A stretch of DNA of 52,012 nucleotides. Origin: DSUN01 sp035527715 (GTDB taxonomy: Bacteria; Planctomycetota; PUPC01; DSUN01). Numbering within the stretch: the stretch's first letter is position 1; each line of letters begins with the position of its first letter. Made by a program: the position numbers and the translations under genes. This document shows, in pieces, positions 8,154 to 17,138 of this stretch. The DNA is taken from NCBI GenBank assembly GCA_035527715.1, contig DATKZY010000042.1:1-52012 (forward strand), given 5' to 3'. The notes beneath the pieces are model-generated. The model saw only the letters and a program-made list of their open reading frames with translations, did not search any database and was not told the origin of the DNA.

Positions 8154-8297
8154 GCCGTGCCCGCCTTGCGGCTCGACTGCCCCAGGCCAATGTGGTAGAG
8201 TCCGAGGCGACGGGGCCAGCGGAGGACCCATCCTGCGGACGGTGCGTCCGCCGCGGCCTCCCAATTGGCATGAGCGCTGTCCCTGGAGGCGTCTCCT

Positions 8298-8768
8298 GTG
8301 AAGAGAATTCTCATCGGCATCGGCGTGCTTGTGGCGCTGGGGGTCGGGATATGCCTGGTGAGGGAACTGCTGACGACGGAACGCCAGCGGGTCGAGCGAG
8401 CCGTCCGCCGGCTGGCGCGGCGGCTCGAGGCACGCGACGCGATGGGGCTCTGCCAGTTGCTGGCGGAGGACTACCAGGATGCCAATGGGTTCGACCGCCT
8501 GTCGCTTCGGGCGTTGCTGACGCGGGGGCTGCCGCAACTGTCGCGGGTGAGCGTGCGGCTCGACGGCCTGGAGGTCGAGGTGACGGGGGACGACGCGACG
8601 GCGGAGTTCACGGGCTCCGTGACCGCCGAGGGCCGCGACCAGGGCGCCCAGCCGCCCTGGCGCCACGAGAGCCTGGTGCGGCTGAGCCTGCGCAAGGCCG
8701 AAGGCGAATGGAGGGTGCGGCACGCGGAGTACGCCCTGCCGCCGATTGTGCGGAGGGAGGCATTCTGA
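8298..8768 (+). CDS. Small membrane-anchored protein of the NTF2/SnoaL-like type, function unknown
   Basis: This 156-residue protein has a single N-terminal membrane segment (about residues 4-22) followed by a region with the pattern of an NTF2-like cone: RRLARRLEARDAMGLCQLLAEDY, then alternating strands ending with HESLVRLSLRKAEGEWRVRHAEY. Such domains are often small-ligand-binding or lipoprotein-like. The GTG start at 8298 has TGGAGG 10 bases before it. No enzyme motif is visible and the genomic context does not define a role. Confidence 0.62.
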   Translation: MKRILIGIGVLVALGVGICLVRELLTTERQRVERAVRRLARRLEARDAMGLCQLLAEDYQDANGFDRLSLRALLTRGLPQLSRVSVRLDGLEVEVTGDDATAEFTGSVTAEGRDQGAQPPWRHESLVRLSLRKAEGEWRVRHAEYALPPIVRREAF

Positions 8769-8772
8769 CTCC

Positions 8773-8856
8773 GATGGGACGTATGGGACCTATGGGACCC
8801 GTGGGACAGCGGATAGGGCTGTTGCCCATATGTCCCATTTGTCCCATTTGTCCTAT
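8773..8856. repeat. Inverted tract of TATGGGACC words (9-base period)
   Basis: ATGGGAC words repeat at 9-base spacing in 8773-8808 and their complement (TGTCCCATT) repeats at 9-base spacing in 8830-8856, so the stretch can form a long hairpin just downstream of a stop codon. A sister element lies at 14830-14893. Confidence 0.75.
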
Positions 8857-8867
8857 TGAGTTCCGGT

Positions 8868-8896
8868 TTGACCGCCGTGCCCGCGCGTCCTATGCT
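8868..8896 (+). promoter_or_regulatory. Predicted queC promoter
   Basis: TTGACC (8868-8873), 17 bases, TATGCT (8891-8896), about 30 bases before the queC ATG. Confidence 0.65.
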
Positions 8897-8926
8897 GTAG
8901 AGTAGCGGGGAGGGCGGAGGCAGCAG

Positions 8927-9625
8927 ATGGCCGGGCGGCCGGTAGCCGTGGTGCTGGCGAGCGGGGGGATGGATAGCTGCGTGCTCGTGGCCCTCGCCGC
9001 GCAGGAGCACACGGTGGCCATGCTCCACGCGAACTACGGCCAGCGCACGATGGGCCGCGAGAAGCGGGCGTTCGACGCGATCGCCGATTTCTACCGGGTG
9101 CCGCCTGGCCGCAGGCTGACGGTGGACCTGGGGCACCTGGCCGCGATGGGCGGCTCGGCGCTGACCGACCGGGCGATTGCCGTGCCCGAGGGGAAGCTCG
9201 GCCGCGAGGGCATCCCCGTCTCCTACGTGCCCTTTCGCAACGCGAACCTGCTCTCCGCCGCCGCCTCGTGGGGCGAGGTGCTCGGGGCCTCGCGGATCTT
9301 CTTCGGGGCGATGGAGGAGGACAGCTCGGGCTACCCCGATTGCCGGGGGGCCTTCGTCGAGGCGTTCAACCGCGCGATCGAGGCCGGCACCCGCCCCGAG
9401 ACGCGAATCGAGGTGGTCGCGCCGCTCCTCCACCTGACGAAGGCCGAGGTGGTGAGGCGTGGGACGGAACTGGGCGCACCCTTCCACCTCACCTGGTCGT
9501 GCTATCAGGGCGAGGACGTGGCGTGCGGCCGGTGCGACAGTTGCCTGCTGCGGCTGCGGGGATTCCGGGAGGCCGGGGTGCCGGACCCGATTTCGTACGC
9601 AAGTGCCGAAGCCAGTCGGCAGTGA
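8927..9625 (+). CDS. queC: 7-cyano-7-deazaguanine synthase
   Basis: This 232-residue enzyme converts 7-carboxy-7-deazaguanine to preQ0 using ATP and ammonia, a late common step to queuosine. The PP-loop motif SGGMDS is at residues 12-17. The C-terminal zinc site is complete: C192, then C200, C203 and C206 in CGRCDSC. ANYGQRT and PFRNANLL are the usual substrate-pocket landmarks. No queD, queE or queF gene is adjacent. The tRNAs in this window do not include the NUN-anticodon queuosine targets (Tyr, His, Asn, Asp). Confidence 0.95.
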   Translation: MAGRPVAVVLASGGMDSCVLVALAAQEHTVAMLHANYGQRTMGREKRAFDAIADFYRVPPGRRLTVDLGHLAAMGGSALTDRAIAVPEGKLGREGIPVSYVPFRNANLLSAAASWGEVLGASRIFFGAMEEDSSGYPDCRGAFVEAFNRAIEAGTRPETRIEVVAPLLHLTKAEVVRRGTELGAPFHLTWSCYQGEDVACGRCDSCLLRLRGFREAGVPDPISYASAEASRQ

Positions 9626-9645
9626 AGAACGAAAGGAGACCCGAG

Positions 9646-10383
9646 ATGCGTTGCGGTCGAGCCCTGGTGTGGGCGGTTGTGCTGGGGGTCGGCTGCCTGT
9701 GGGCAGGCGAGGAGGCGGCCCCGAAGAAGGAGGCCGTGACGCCCGAACAGCTCCGCGAGGCGCTGAAGGGCTTCAAGGGCTTCCTCGCGGGCGACGTGGT
9801 GAAGCGCGAGAAGGCCGGCGCCGTCCTCTACGTGCGCTCCATCACTCTCATCGAGGGGAACCAGGCGAAGGCCGCGGGCATCGCCCTCGGCCAGCACGTG
9901 CCCGTCCAGTACGCCACCGAGAAGGACGAGAAGGGGAACGAGCGGCCGAAGAAGTCGCTCACCGGCCTCCTGCAGAATCTGGAGAAGTTCCCCGTCTTCA
10001 TGGTCGGAGGGCCGGCGGGGGGGAACGTGATGATCGCGATGGGCGACGCGGGGGCCGGCGGTGGCCTTCAGGCGCAGCGCGTCGTCGTCCAGGGCGGCGC
10101 GATGAAGATGAATGTGAACGGCGCTCAGATCCAGATCGGCGGAGGCGGCGAGGAGGGGCAGGGCAACGAGAAGGTCGAGCCGCCCAAAGGCCCTCAGGCC
10201 ACACTCCGCGTGAAGGCCAGCGAGGACGGCACGCTGGTGGCCGACCGCGCCGTGCCCGGCATGCAGCCAGCGGGGACGTGGGACGGCATGCCGAACGTGC
10301 AGTTCGAGGCCGCGCAGGCGCTCGAGATGGTCCCTGAGCCCGTTGAGCCGAAGAAGGAGAAGGGGAAAGACTCCCAGTTCTGA
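9646..10383 (+). CDS. Secreted protein of unknown function
   Basis: This 245-residue protein has an N-terminal signal peptide (hydrophobic ALVWAVVLGVGCLWA, cleavage near residue 20). A Lys/Glu-rich region follows, then glycine-rich stretches around residues 118-170 and a charged C-terminus. I recognise no domain or catalytic motif. ATG at 9646 has AAAGGAGA well placed; the longer open frame upstream overlaps queC and is not used. It lies 20 bases after queC, so it may be co-transcribed, but no functional link to queuosine synthesis is visible. Confidence 0.7.
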   Translation: MRCGRALVWAVVLGVGCLWAGEEAAPKKEAVTPEQLREALKGFKGFLAGDVVKREKAGAVLYVRSITLIEGNQAKAAGIALGQHVPVQYATEKDEKGNERPKKSLTGLLQNLEKFPVFMVGGPAGGNVMIAMGDAGAGGGLQAQRVVVQGGAMKMNVNGAQIQIGGGGEEGQGNEKVEPPKGPQATLRVKASEDGTLVADRAVPGMQPAGTWDGMPNVQFEAAQALEMVPEPVEPKKEKGKDSQF

Positions 10384-10554
10384 GCCTGCGCGGGCAACAC
10401 CCGCCGCATGCAGCATTTGGGGCGAATCGTGCGTCTACACTAGGGACAGGAGGCGGCTTGGGGCGTTCGGCCCCTCCGCCGGTTCAGAGGAGACGATGCC
10501 ATCGCCAGGAAGCGGCGAGAGGAGAAGCCCGCGACGCCTGCCGAGGCGCGCGGC

Positions 10555-11061
10555 GTGGTCATCGGTGTCGCGGCGGCAGAGGTCGCCGTGGCCCTGCTGT
10601 TGGCCTGGCTGCTCACCCGCTCGGGCGTGCCGCGTCACGCCAGCCAGTCGGCGGGCCTCGGGCTGGCCGACGCCTTGATCCTCGTCGCCCTGTTGGCGTG
10701 TCTCGGGCTCTTCGTGTTCGTGCTCGCCTTCTGGCAGTGGCGGCTGCGGGGACGCGACCGCGTGCGAGTGCTGTTGGCAAGCCATCTGAGCCTGACGATG
10801 GCGTTCCTGGGCCTGTGCTGGTACGACGTGAGCGTTCGGACGGGTGAGCTTTCGGGCGGGCCGGGCGGCGGCACGACCCTGGAGCGGGTGATCGAGCAAA
10901 CGATGGCGTCGGGCCTCACGCTCGCCTCGCTGCTCGCGGGGCTGAGCGCCCTGGCGGCGATCCTGTGGCTGGCGCGGCGCGCCTTGAACGCCACCACACC
11001 CGATGGTATAGTAGTAGAAGGCTCAGGCAATTCGTCGTGTGTTAGGGGGACAGCCAAGTGA
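10555..11061 (+). CDS. Predicted membrane protein with four hydrophobic segments
   Basis: From GTG at 10555 this is 168 residues, with hydrophobic segments near residues 3-22, 38-62, 76-92 and 120-142. No known family is recognised. The reading frame extends upstream in a plausible way (charged Arg/Lys-rich segment encoded by 10501-10554), but there is no ATG, GTG or TTG in that frame; the well-placed AGGAG-ATG at 10496 is in a different frame. Either the GTG at 10555 is the start, a rare ATC at 10501 is used, or one base is missing here. The end overlaps the next gene start (GTGA). Confidence 0.6.
   Translation: MVIGVAAAEVAVALLLAWLLTRSGVPRHASQSAGLGLADALILVALLACLGLFVFVLAFWQWRLRGRDRVRVLLASHLSLTMAFLGLCWYDVSVRTGELSGGPGGGTTLERVIEQTMASGLTLASLLAGLSALAAILWLARRALNATTPDGIVVEGSGNSSCVRGTAK
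10984..11012 (+). promoter_or_regulatory. Predicted promoter for the PDZ lipoprotein gene, inside the preceding gene
   Basis: TTGAAC (10984-10989), 17 bases, TATAGT (11007-11012), 46 bases before the GTG at 11058. Confidence 0.55.
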
Positions 11062-11708
11062 AGGCTCAGCTGCGGATGTTCGCTTTCTTCGCCGGCCTCG
11101 CGCTCCTAGTGGTCGCGGGCTGTTCCGGCGATTCGGCCGACGTGCGCCAACGCGTGAAGGAGCTCGAGGCCGAGAACCTGGCGCTCAGGCAACAAGTGGA
11201 GAAGCTCAGCAAGGAGCTGAGGCCCATTCAAGCCAAGGTGGACGAGTTGGACGTGGGGCACCGCAACCTCGAGAAAACCCTCGCCCAGGCACGGAAGGAT
11301 CTGGACGCCCGCGTGGCCGACCTGGTGCAGCAAGAGGTCAGCGGCGGCCGCAGGGGGCGCTTCTTCCCGCAGCCAGCGGCGCCGGCGCGCTTCGAGGAGA
11401 AGCCCTACATGGGCTTCGACGGGCAGGACATCGAGCCCGACGTCGCCAAGCTCCTCAACCTGAAGGCGAAAGCGGGCGTGCTGGTGACCGACGTCCGCGA
11501 GGGCTCCCCGACCGCCATCGCCGGGCTGGCGAAGAACGACGTGATCGTCGGCCTCGACGACAAGGAGGTCAAGAACTTCCAGGATCTCAAGCAGGCCCTG
11601 GAGGACAAGAAGCCCAACCAGGTGATCACCGTGACGGTCATGCGCGGGGACGAAAAGACCGAGATGAAGGTCACCCTCGGCACCCGCCGCGTGAGGGTGG
11701 ATGAATAG
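11058..11708 (+). CDS. Lipoprotein with coiled coil and PDZ domain
   Basis: This 216-residue protein has a type II signal peptide with lipobox VVAGC (Cys near residue 22). A heptad-patterned coiled coil runs from about residue 28 to 95 (VKELEAENLALRQQVEKLSKEL), and a PDZ domain from about residue 118 to 210 (YMGFDG, GVLVTDVREGSPTAIAGLAKNDVIVGLDDKEV). PDZ domains of this kind bind C-termini of envelope proteins, usually in HtrA-type proteases, but no protease domain is present, so it is more likely a scaffold. The next gene also carries a PDZ domain. GTG start overlaps the previous stop. Confidence 0.8.
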   Translation: MKAQLRMFAFFAGLALLVVAGCSGDSADVRQRVKELEAENLALRQQVEKLSKELRPIQAKVDELDVGHRNLEKTLAQARKDLDARVADLVQQEVSGGRRGRFFPQPAAPARFEEKPYMGFDGQDIEPDVAKLLNLKAKAGVLVTDVREGSPTAIAGLAKNDVIVGLDDKEVKNFQDLKQALEDKKPNQVITVTVMRGDEKTEMKVTLGTRRVRVDE

Positions 11709-11782
11709 GCTTGCCCCAGGGCGGGAGGCCCTGCACGCGAGCCGTGTGGGACGGCGCAGCCGTGGAAGTCGAGTCTGCCGTG

Positions 11783-14700
11783 ATGCGACCCTGCTCAGAC
11801 GCCCCCTTCTACAACCGCCCGAGGCCGGGGACCGCGCGCGCCTGCCTGACGCTGGCGCTGGCCATCGCCGGCGCCGGGGCGGCCGCAGCGGCGGGGCCGG
11901 ACCTGGAGTGGCGGCGGCGTGCCCTGCGCCAGCCCTCGCCCCAGGGCTATCTGGCCGTCGCCACCCTCGCACCCGCGCGGGAGGGGCAGGGGCGGGCCGT
12001 CCTGTCGTGCTCCAGTGAATCCGTCGAGTTGCACGCCGAGGGCGGGCAGTGGACCGCTCTGCGCGAAGGCAAGCAGGCCGCCCAGGGCGCGCTGGACGGG
12101 GACGGGGCGCTGAGCCTCTTCGTCAAGCGCACGCCGAGCACGCTGCTCGTGGGGGCGAACGGCCGCTGGCTCTATAGCTGCGCCGTGCCCGGGCCCCGGG
12201 ACGTGGCCGAGGTGGCCGTCGGAACGTCCGCCGGCCTGGCGGTGAAGTCCTTCCGCATCGTGGCCCGCGAGCAGGTGCGATTCGAGGACAGCTTTCCCGA
12301 CCCCGTGCCGCCGACCGAGGTGTGGGTGCCCGTGCGCGGCCCCTGGGCGCGCGTGTCGCTGACGTATGCCGACAAGAGCGCGAACCCCGCCGAGCTGGCC
12401 GCGATCTTCGACAGGCTGGAGGATGTCGCGTCCCGCGGCCGCACGCGCGAGTACGCCGTCGGCATCGGCGTCCACCTCGGCGAGGGCCTCCTCCCGCAGA
12501 TCGCGCTTGTGGCCAGCGACTCGCCCGCGCAGCGCGCCGGCTTGCGCGCGGGCGACGTCATCCGCGAGGTGGACGGCAAGCGCGTGCGCAACATCGCCGA
12601 GGCGACCGAACTGCTCCAGGGCGAGGCGGGAAAGTCGCTCACCCTGACCATCGAGCGGAACACCAAGCCCCAGAAGGTCGAGCTCACCCGCGAAGTCGTG
12701 GTCTGGGGCAAGAGCAAGCGTCAGGTCCCCGTCTCCCCCTTCTGCCAGGATGGCGTTGCGCTGATTGTCACGGGGCAGGACTACTGGACCGACTACCAGT
12801 TCCGCGCCGCCGTGCGGACCCAGGGCGTGGGGGCCGTGGGCCTCGTCTTCGCCTACCTCGGGCCTCGGGACTACCACGTCTTCCGCTGGCTCGGCGCCGA
12901 CAAGGTGCTGAACCACCGCGGCCGGTGGCTCCTCGAGCGCGTGCGCGACGGCCGGCCCCAGCTCCTCGCCGCCCGCGACGGCGGCTTCCACCCCAACGAC
13001 TTCTTCGCCCTGGCCATCCGCGTCGAGGGCGACGAGCCCGGCAAGCTCAAGGCTACCTGCTTCGTGGACAGCGAGGCCGTGCTCTCGGCCGCCGACGACG
13101 CGCTGGTCCCCGGCCGCATCGGCCTGTGGGCTGAGGCTCCGGGCGTGGTCTCCTTCGACGACGTGTGGGTGGGCGAGAGCCCCCGCGACCACACCCCGCG
13201 CGGCACGCTCAACGCCTCGCAGCTCCATGACCCCACGATGCGGAACTGGGCCGACCCCGGCTACCAGTGGGACTACAGCGGCATCCAGCACTGGCACAAG
13301 GCGCCGTTCTTCGGCGACGTCGCCATCACTGCCCCCGTGCCCAAGGGCCAGAGGCTCGGCCTCACCGTCTCCGCCTCCGCGCGTGGCGCCGAGACAGGCT
13401 ACACATTCATCCTTCCCGAGGACGACGGGCCGGCCATCCTCCAGCGCCTCGGCAAGACCGTGGCCAAGGACATCCGCGGCAACCGCGACGCCAAGCGAGT
13501 CACCCTTTCACGCGAGGGCGGTCGTGTCCAGGCATTGCTCGACGGCAAGCTGTGCCTGGAGCTCACCGACCCCAAGCCGCTCGACGGCACCCTCGTCGGC
13601 GCCGCCGGGGCCGTGCCCGCCGAGATCGAGGTGACCTCCCCGAACGTGGTGGAGGACTACTTCAACGGGTGCCCGACCGATTGGCACGTGCTCGCCGGCC
13701 AGTGGGAGGTGATGAACCGCTGGGTGTGCAACCCCACGTGGTCGTTCTTCGGCGGCCGAAACGACGGTGGCCTCCTGGCCATCTGGAGCAAGCGGCGCCT
13801 CGACGGCGACTGGTCGGTCGAGGTGGACGCCGGGGTGATGATGATGGAGCGCAGCGGGCGCTACGAGAACATGCGCGACGTGGGGGTGAGCCTCTGCGCC
13901 GACCGCCGCGACCTCGCCAGCGGCTATGCCGTCATCGTCGGCGCCTACCAGAACGAGCGCACCATTCTCTACCGACGCGGCAAGCAGGTGGCCTCGACCA
14001 GCAGCTCCAGAGCGCTCCTGCCCACCCTGCGGGCCTACAGCCGCGACGAATTGCACAGCCAGCACCGCGGCTGGTTCCACATCCGCCTCACCAAGGAGGC
14101 CAACACCGTTCGCGTCTACGTCTGGGACAACCTCGCCCTCACCTACGAGGACCCCGAGCCCCTGCCCGGGGGCCATGCCGCCATCTGGAGCGTGGAGAAC
14201 GGCCTCATGGTCGGCAAGGTCCGCCTTGCCGCCGACCGCGTGGGGCCGCCGAAGCCCGTCCTGCGCGACTACAGCACCTTCGCCGACGCCGCCCTCACCA
14301 ACGACTGCGGCGACGGCGACGCCCGCATCGTCGCGCGCGGCAGCGAGTACGAGATCGCCAACACGGCCTCGGGCGGCCCGTTCGCCGTTGCCATCCGCCC
14401 CCGCGTATTCTCCGCCCTCGACCACCCCAAGCTCGCCTTCGACATCAAGCTCACCCCGGAGGCCAAGGTGGACCTCTACTTCACCTGCCAGAGCACCCTC
14501 TACCGCGTGCCGCTCACCGGCCCGCGCAACGCGGGCTTCCAGGGCGTGAACCTCCCTGCGCCCGAGGGCCTGAAGGCCGACGGCCAGTGGCATCGCGTGA
14601 CCATTGACCTCCTCGGCGAGTTGCGGAAGCGCCACACTGCCGACCCGCTCCTCATGGTCTGGGAGCCGGTGCTCGCCAACTACGCCAACCCGGGCTACCT

Positions 14701-14803
14701 GCTCGCCGGCTTTGGCGGCAACGGCGCCGGAGCCACCTACTGGCTCCGCAACATCGCCCTCGCCCCCGCCCCGCCCCCGTCGCAGCTCTCCTCGACCCGC
14801 TGA
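11783..14803 (+). CDS. Large secreted PDZ protein with concanavalin-like (LamG/DUF1080-type) regions
   Basis: This is 1006 residues from ATG at 11783. There is a signal peptide ending in an Ala-rich stretch near residue 38. One PDZ domain lies at about 222-310 (GIGVHLGEG, SPAQRAGLRAGDVIREVDGKRVRN). Two or three regions look like beta-sandwich sugar-hydrolase or LamG-type domains, recognisable from VGLVFAYLGPRDYHVFRW near 350 and VVEDYFNGCPTDWHVLAGQWEV near 625, and repeated SFDDVWVGE-type strand ends. No glycosidase residues can be assigned. This looks like an exported, membrane- or matrix-associated binding protein, typical of planctomycete secretomes. It is probably in the same transcript as the PDZ lipoprotein 74 bases upstream. 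Confidence 0.75.
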   Translation: MRPCSDAPFYNRPRPGTARACLTLALAIAGAGAAAAAGPDLEWRRRALRQPSPQGYLAVATLAPAREGQGRAVLSCSSESVELHAEGGQWTALREGKQAAQGALDGDGALSLFVKRTPSTLLVGANGRWLYSCAVPGPRDVAEVAVGTSAGLAVKSFRIVAREQVRFEDSFPDPVPPTEVWVPVRGPWARVSLTYADKSANPAELAAIFDRLEDVASRGRTREYAVGIGVHLGEGLLPQIALVASDSPAQRAGLRAGDVIREVDGKRVRNIAEATELLQGEAGKSLTLTIERNTKPQKVELTREVVVWGKSKRQVPVSPFCQDGVALIVTGQDYWTDYQFRAAVRTQGVGAVGLVFAYLGPRDYHVFRWLGADKVLNHRGRWLLERVRDGRPQLLAARDGGFHPNDFFALAIRVEGDEPGKLKATCFVDSEAVLSAADDALVPGRIGLWAEAPGVVSFDDVWVGESPRDHTPRGTLNASQLHDPTMRNWADPGYQWDYSGIQHWHKAPFFGDVAITAPVPKGQRLGLTVSASARGAETGYTFILPEDDGPAILQRLGKTVAKDIRGNRDAKRVTLSREGGRVQALLDGKLCLELTDPKPLDGTLVGAAGAVPAEIEVTSPNVVEDYFNGCPTDWHVLAGQWEVMNRWVCNPTWSFFGGRNDGGLLAIWSKRRLDGDWSVEVDAGVMMMERSGRYENMRDVGVSLCADRRDLASGYAVIVGAYQNERTILYRRGKQVASTSSSRALLPTLRAYSRDELHSQHRGWFHIRLTKEANTVRVYVWDNLALTYEDPEPLPGGHAAIWSVENGLMVGKVRLAADRVGPPKPVLRDYSTFADAALTNDCGDGDARIVARGSEYEIANTASGGPFAVAIRPRVFSALDHPKLAFDIKLTPEAKVDLYFTCQSTLYRVPLTGPRNAGFQGVNLPAPEGLKADGQWHRVTIDLLGELRKRHTADPLLMVWEPVLANYANPGYLLAGFGGNGAGATYWLRNIALAPAPPPSQLSSTR

Positions 14804-14829
14804 CGCCATCGCGCATGCCCTCGGAGTGA

Positions 14830-14893
14830 ATGGGACCTATGGGACCCATGGGACCGAGCAGAGCGCGGATTCCGTACGTCCCATAGGTCCCAT
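14830..14893. repeat. Inverted tract of ATGGGACC words between convergent genes
   Basis: ATGGGACC words (14830-14855) face their complement (GTCCCATAGGTCCCAT, 14878-14893). It sits between the stop codons of the convergent PDZ gene and rpoN, and shares its words with the element at 8773-8856. A bidirectional terminator role is plausible. Confidence 0.7.
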
Positions 14894-14913
14894 CGGGATT
14901 CTGGGGAAGGCGG

Positions 14914-16374
14914 TCAGTAGGCCTTGCGCTGGCGGGTGGAGGGGATGGCGAGGGCCTTGCGGTATTTGGTGACGGTGCGGCGGGCGATGTCGAGGCCCTG
15001 GGCCTGGAGGCGGGCCGCGACTTCGTCGTCGGAGAGGGGGTTCTGCTTGTCCTCGGCGTCTATGACCCGCCGCACGATGTCCTTGACGCTCTTGCGGGAG
15101 CGGACGCGTCCGTCGGTGGTGCGGGTGCCGCCGGTGAAGAAGAAGCGGAGGGGGAAGATGCCGATGGGGGTCTGTATATACTTGTCGGCGATGGCGCGGC
15201 AAACGGTGGAGACGTGGACGCTCGTGGTGTGGGCGACCGTTTGCATCTTGAGCGGCACGAGGTGGGCGAGGCCGCGCTCGAGGAAGGGGCGCTGGATGTC
15301 CACCATGGCTCGCGCGATCTTGTAGAGGGTGCTGCGGCGCTGTTCGATGGACTCGATGAGCCATCGGGCGGCCTGGATTTTCTTGCGGATGTAGTCGCGG
15401 GCCGCTTCGCCGGTGTTGTTGTCGCGCAGGAGGCGGGAGTAGGCGGCGTTGATGTAGACGCGCGGCAGGCGGTCGTCCTCGAGGCGGACCTCGTAGCGGC
15501 CGTCCACGAGCTCGACGACGATGTCGGGGATGACGTAGGGGGAGACCTCGGCGCTGAAGGCGGTGCCGGGCTTGGGGTTCAGGTGGCTGATGAAGGCGAT
15601 GGCGTCCTTGATCTCGTCGAGGGTGCGCCCCATGTCCTTGGCGATCTTGGGGATGCGGTTGGCCGACAGGTCGTCGAGGTGGTGGGCGATGAACTCGCGG
15701 ACGAGGGTGTGCTCGTGGTCGTGGCGCATCTGGAGGAGCAGGCACTCGGCGAGGCTGCGGGCGCCAACGCCCGGGGGGTCGAGGCTCTGGACGATCTCGA
15801 GCGCTTGCTCGGCCTGGCGGAGGGTGGCCCGGCCGTCCATGGATTCCACGATTTCCTTCAGCGCGTCCTCAGGGTGGTCGGCCTCCCGGGGCAAGAGATA
15901 GCCGTCGTCGTTGATGTTGTAGATGATGTTTTCGGCGGCCTCGTGCAGGTCGTCGGGGGTGTCGAGGAGGGAATATTGGTCGTAGAGGTAGTCCTGGAGC
16001 GAGATGGGGCGCGCCGCCGTGTTCTGCATGGCCTCGTACTTGCGGTCCGTCTCGGTCGGGTCCACGACCCGGCGGTAGGTTTGCGAGCCGTACTCGCGGA
16101 CGATGTCCTCGATCTCGCGGAGTCGCTCGAACTCCGCGTCGCTCTTGGCGCGGTCCTCCTGGGGGGCCTCCTCGGCGACTTGCTCCTGCTCCTCCTCGAC
16201 GACGGGACTGTCGGCCATCTCGAGGACGGGGTTTTCGAGGAGTTCCTGCTTGAGGCGCTGCTGGAGCTCGAGGGCGGGGAGTTGCAGGATTTCGATGGAC
16301 TGTATGATTTGCGGGGCGAGCCTCATCCGCAGCTCGGGCCGCTGTTGGAGTAGTGCTTCCATCCGCATCTGCAT
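14914..16374 (-). CDS. rpoN: RNA polymerase sigma-54 factor
   Basis: This is a 486-residue sigma-54. Region I at the N-terminus is the Gln/Leu-rich activator-interacting segment (RLAPQIIQSIEILQLPALEL). An acidic region II (residues about 60-100) follows, then the core-binding and HTH regions, ending in the RpoN box ARRTVTKYRK near residue 468. ATG at 16374 is chosen, with AAGGAGA upstream; a longer frame adds 21 unconserved residues. Sigma-54 needs AAA+ activators to melt -24/-12 promoters; one such activator is encoded at 49759-51234 in this window. Confidence 0.96.
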   Translation of the reverse strand: MQMRMEALLQQRPELRMRLAPQIIQSIEILQLPALELQQRLKQELLENPVLEMADSPVVEEEQEQVAEEAPQEDRAKSDAEFERLREIEDIVREYGSQTYRRVVDPTETDRKYEAMQNTAARPISLQDYLYDQYSLLDTPDDLHEAAENIIYNINDDGYLLPREADHPEDALKEIVESMDGRATLRQAEQALEIVQSLDPPGVGARSLAECLLLQMRHDHEHTLVREFIAHHLDDLSANRIPKIAKDMGRTLDEIKDAIAFISHLNPKPGTAFSAEVSPYVIPDIVVELVDGRYEVRLEDDRLPRVYINAAYSRLLRDNNTGEAARDYIRKKIQAARWLIESIEQRRSTLYKIARAMVDIQRPFLERGLAHLVPLKMQTVAHTTSVHVSTVCRAIADKYIQTPIGIFPLRFFFTGGTRTTDGRVRSRKSVKDIVRRVIDAEDKQNPLSDDEVAARLQAQGLDIARRTVTKYRKALAIPSTRQRKAY

Positions 16375-16472
16375 CGGCCTTTGTCTCCTTGCCAGACTGC
16401 GGGCTCGCGCCGGGGCAGCCAGGCACCACAGACCCAATGCCTCAGTGGCGGATACGCGTGCCGGTCGCTAGT

Positions 16473-16501
16473 AGTATATCCGCAAGCCGGGCCGAAGTCT
16501 A
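16473..16501 (-). promoter_or_regulatory. Predicted rpoN promoter
   Basis: On the minus strand TAGACT (16501-16496), 17 bases, TATACT (16478-16473); the -35 overlaps the recR stop. Confidence 0.45.
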
Positions 16502-17104
16502 GCTCGGAATCTCGCGGCGGCCCTCGAGCGCGTCGCGCAGAATCGTCTCGCTCGCGTACTCGATCTGGCTGCCGGTGGGGATGCCGCGGGCCGGCAGGCT
16601 CACCTTCACCTTGAGCGGCTGGAGCACGTGGGCCAGGTGCTGGGCCGTCACGTCGCCCTCCAGGTCCGGGTTGGTGTAGAGGATGACCTCTTTCACGCCC
16701 GAAGTCTTGATGCGCTGGACGAGGCGGCCGATCGTCAGGTCCTCAGGGTGGACGTCTTCGAGCGGTGCGATGCGCCCCATGAGCACGTGGTACACGCCGC
16801 GGTAGGCGCCGGTCTTCTCGATGGCCAGGAGGTCGCGCGGCTGCTCGACCACGCACAGCACCGTGTGGTCGCGACGGCTGTCCGAGCAGATGCCGCACGG
16901 GTCCTGCTCGGTGACGTTGCAGCAGGTCGAGCAGTGGCGGGTGTTGTGCTTGACGTCGCGGATGGCCTGGGCGAGGGCCATGGCCTCTTCCTCGGGGGTC
17001 TTGAGCAGGTGGAGGGCCAGGCGCTCGGCGGTCCGCGCCCCGATGCCGGGCAGCTTGCCCAGCTCGGCCATGAGCCGGCTGAGGGATTCGGTGTAGACCG
17101 ACAC
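16499..17104 (-). CDS. recR: Recombination mediator protein RecR
   Basis: This is a 201-residue protein with the standard RecR layout: N-terminal helix-hairpin-helix (LGKLPGIGARTAERLALHLL), C4 zinc finger (CSTCCNVTEQDPCGIC, residues about 57-72), a Toprim domain (VVEQPRDLLAIEKTG) and a C-terminal Walker-B-like region. It loads RecA in gap repair with RecO/RecF. The start is GTG at 17104. It is the third gene of the dnaX-ybaB-recR set, a common bacterial arrangement. Confidence 0.96.
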   Translation of the reverse strand: MSVYTESLSRLMAELGKLPGIGARTAERLALHLLKTPEEEAMALAQAIRDVKHNTRHCSTCCNVTEQDPCGICSDSRRDHTVLCVVEQPRDLLAIEKTGAYRGVYHVLMGRIAPLEDVHPEDLTIGRLVQRIKTSGVKEVILYTNPDLEGDVTAQHLAHVLQPLKVKVSLPARGIPTGSQIEYASETILRDALEGRREIPS

Positions 17105-17138
17105 GGGAGCGCCCCTCGAGAAGGACTGCGGGTCTCGC

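Noticed and set aside
10384..10500. Terminator after the secreted protein gene at 9646
   Set aside because: The GC-rich stretch can form only a weak hairpin and has no U tract.
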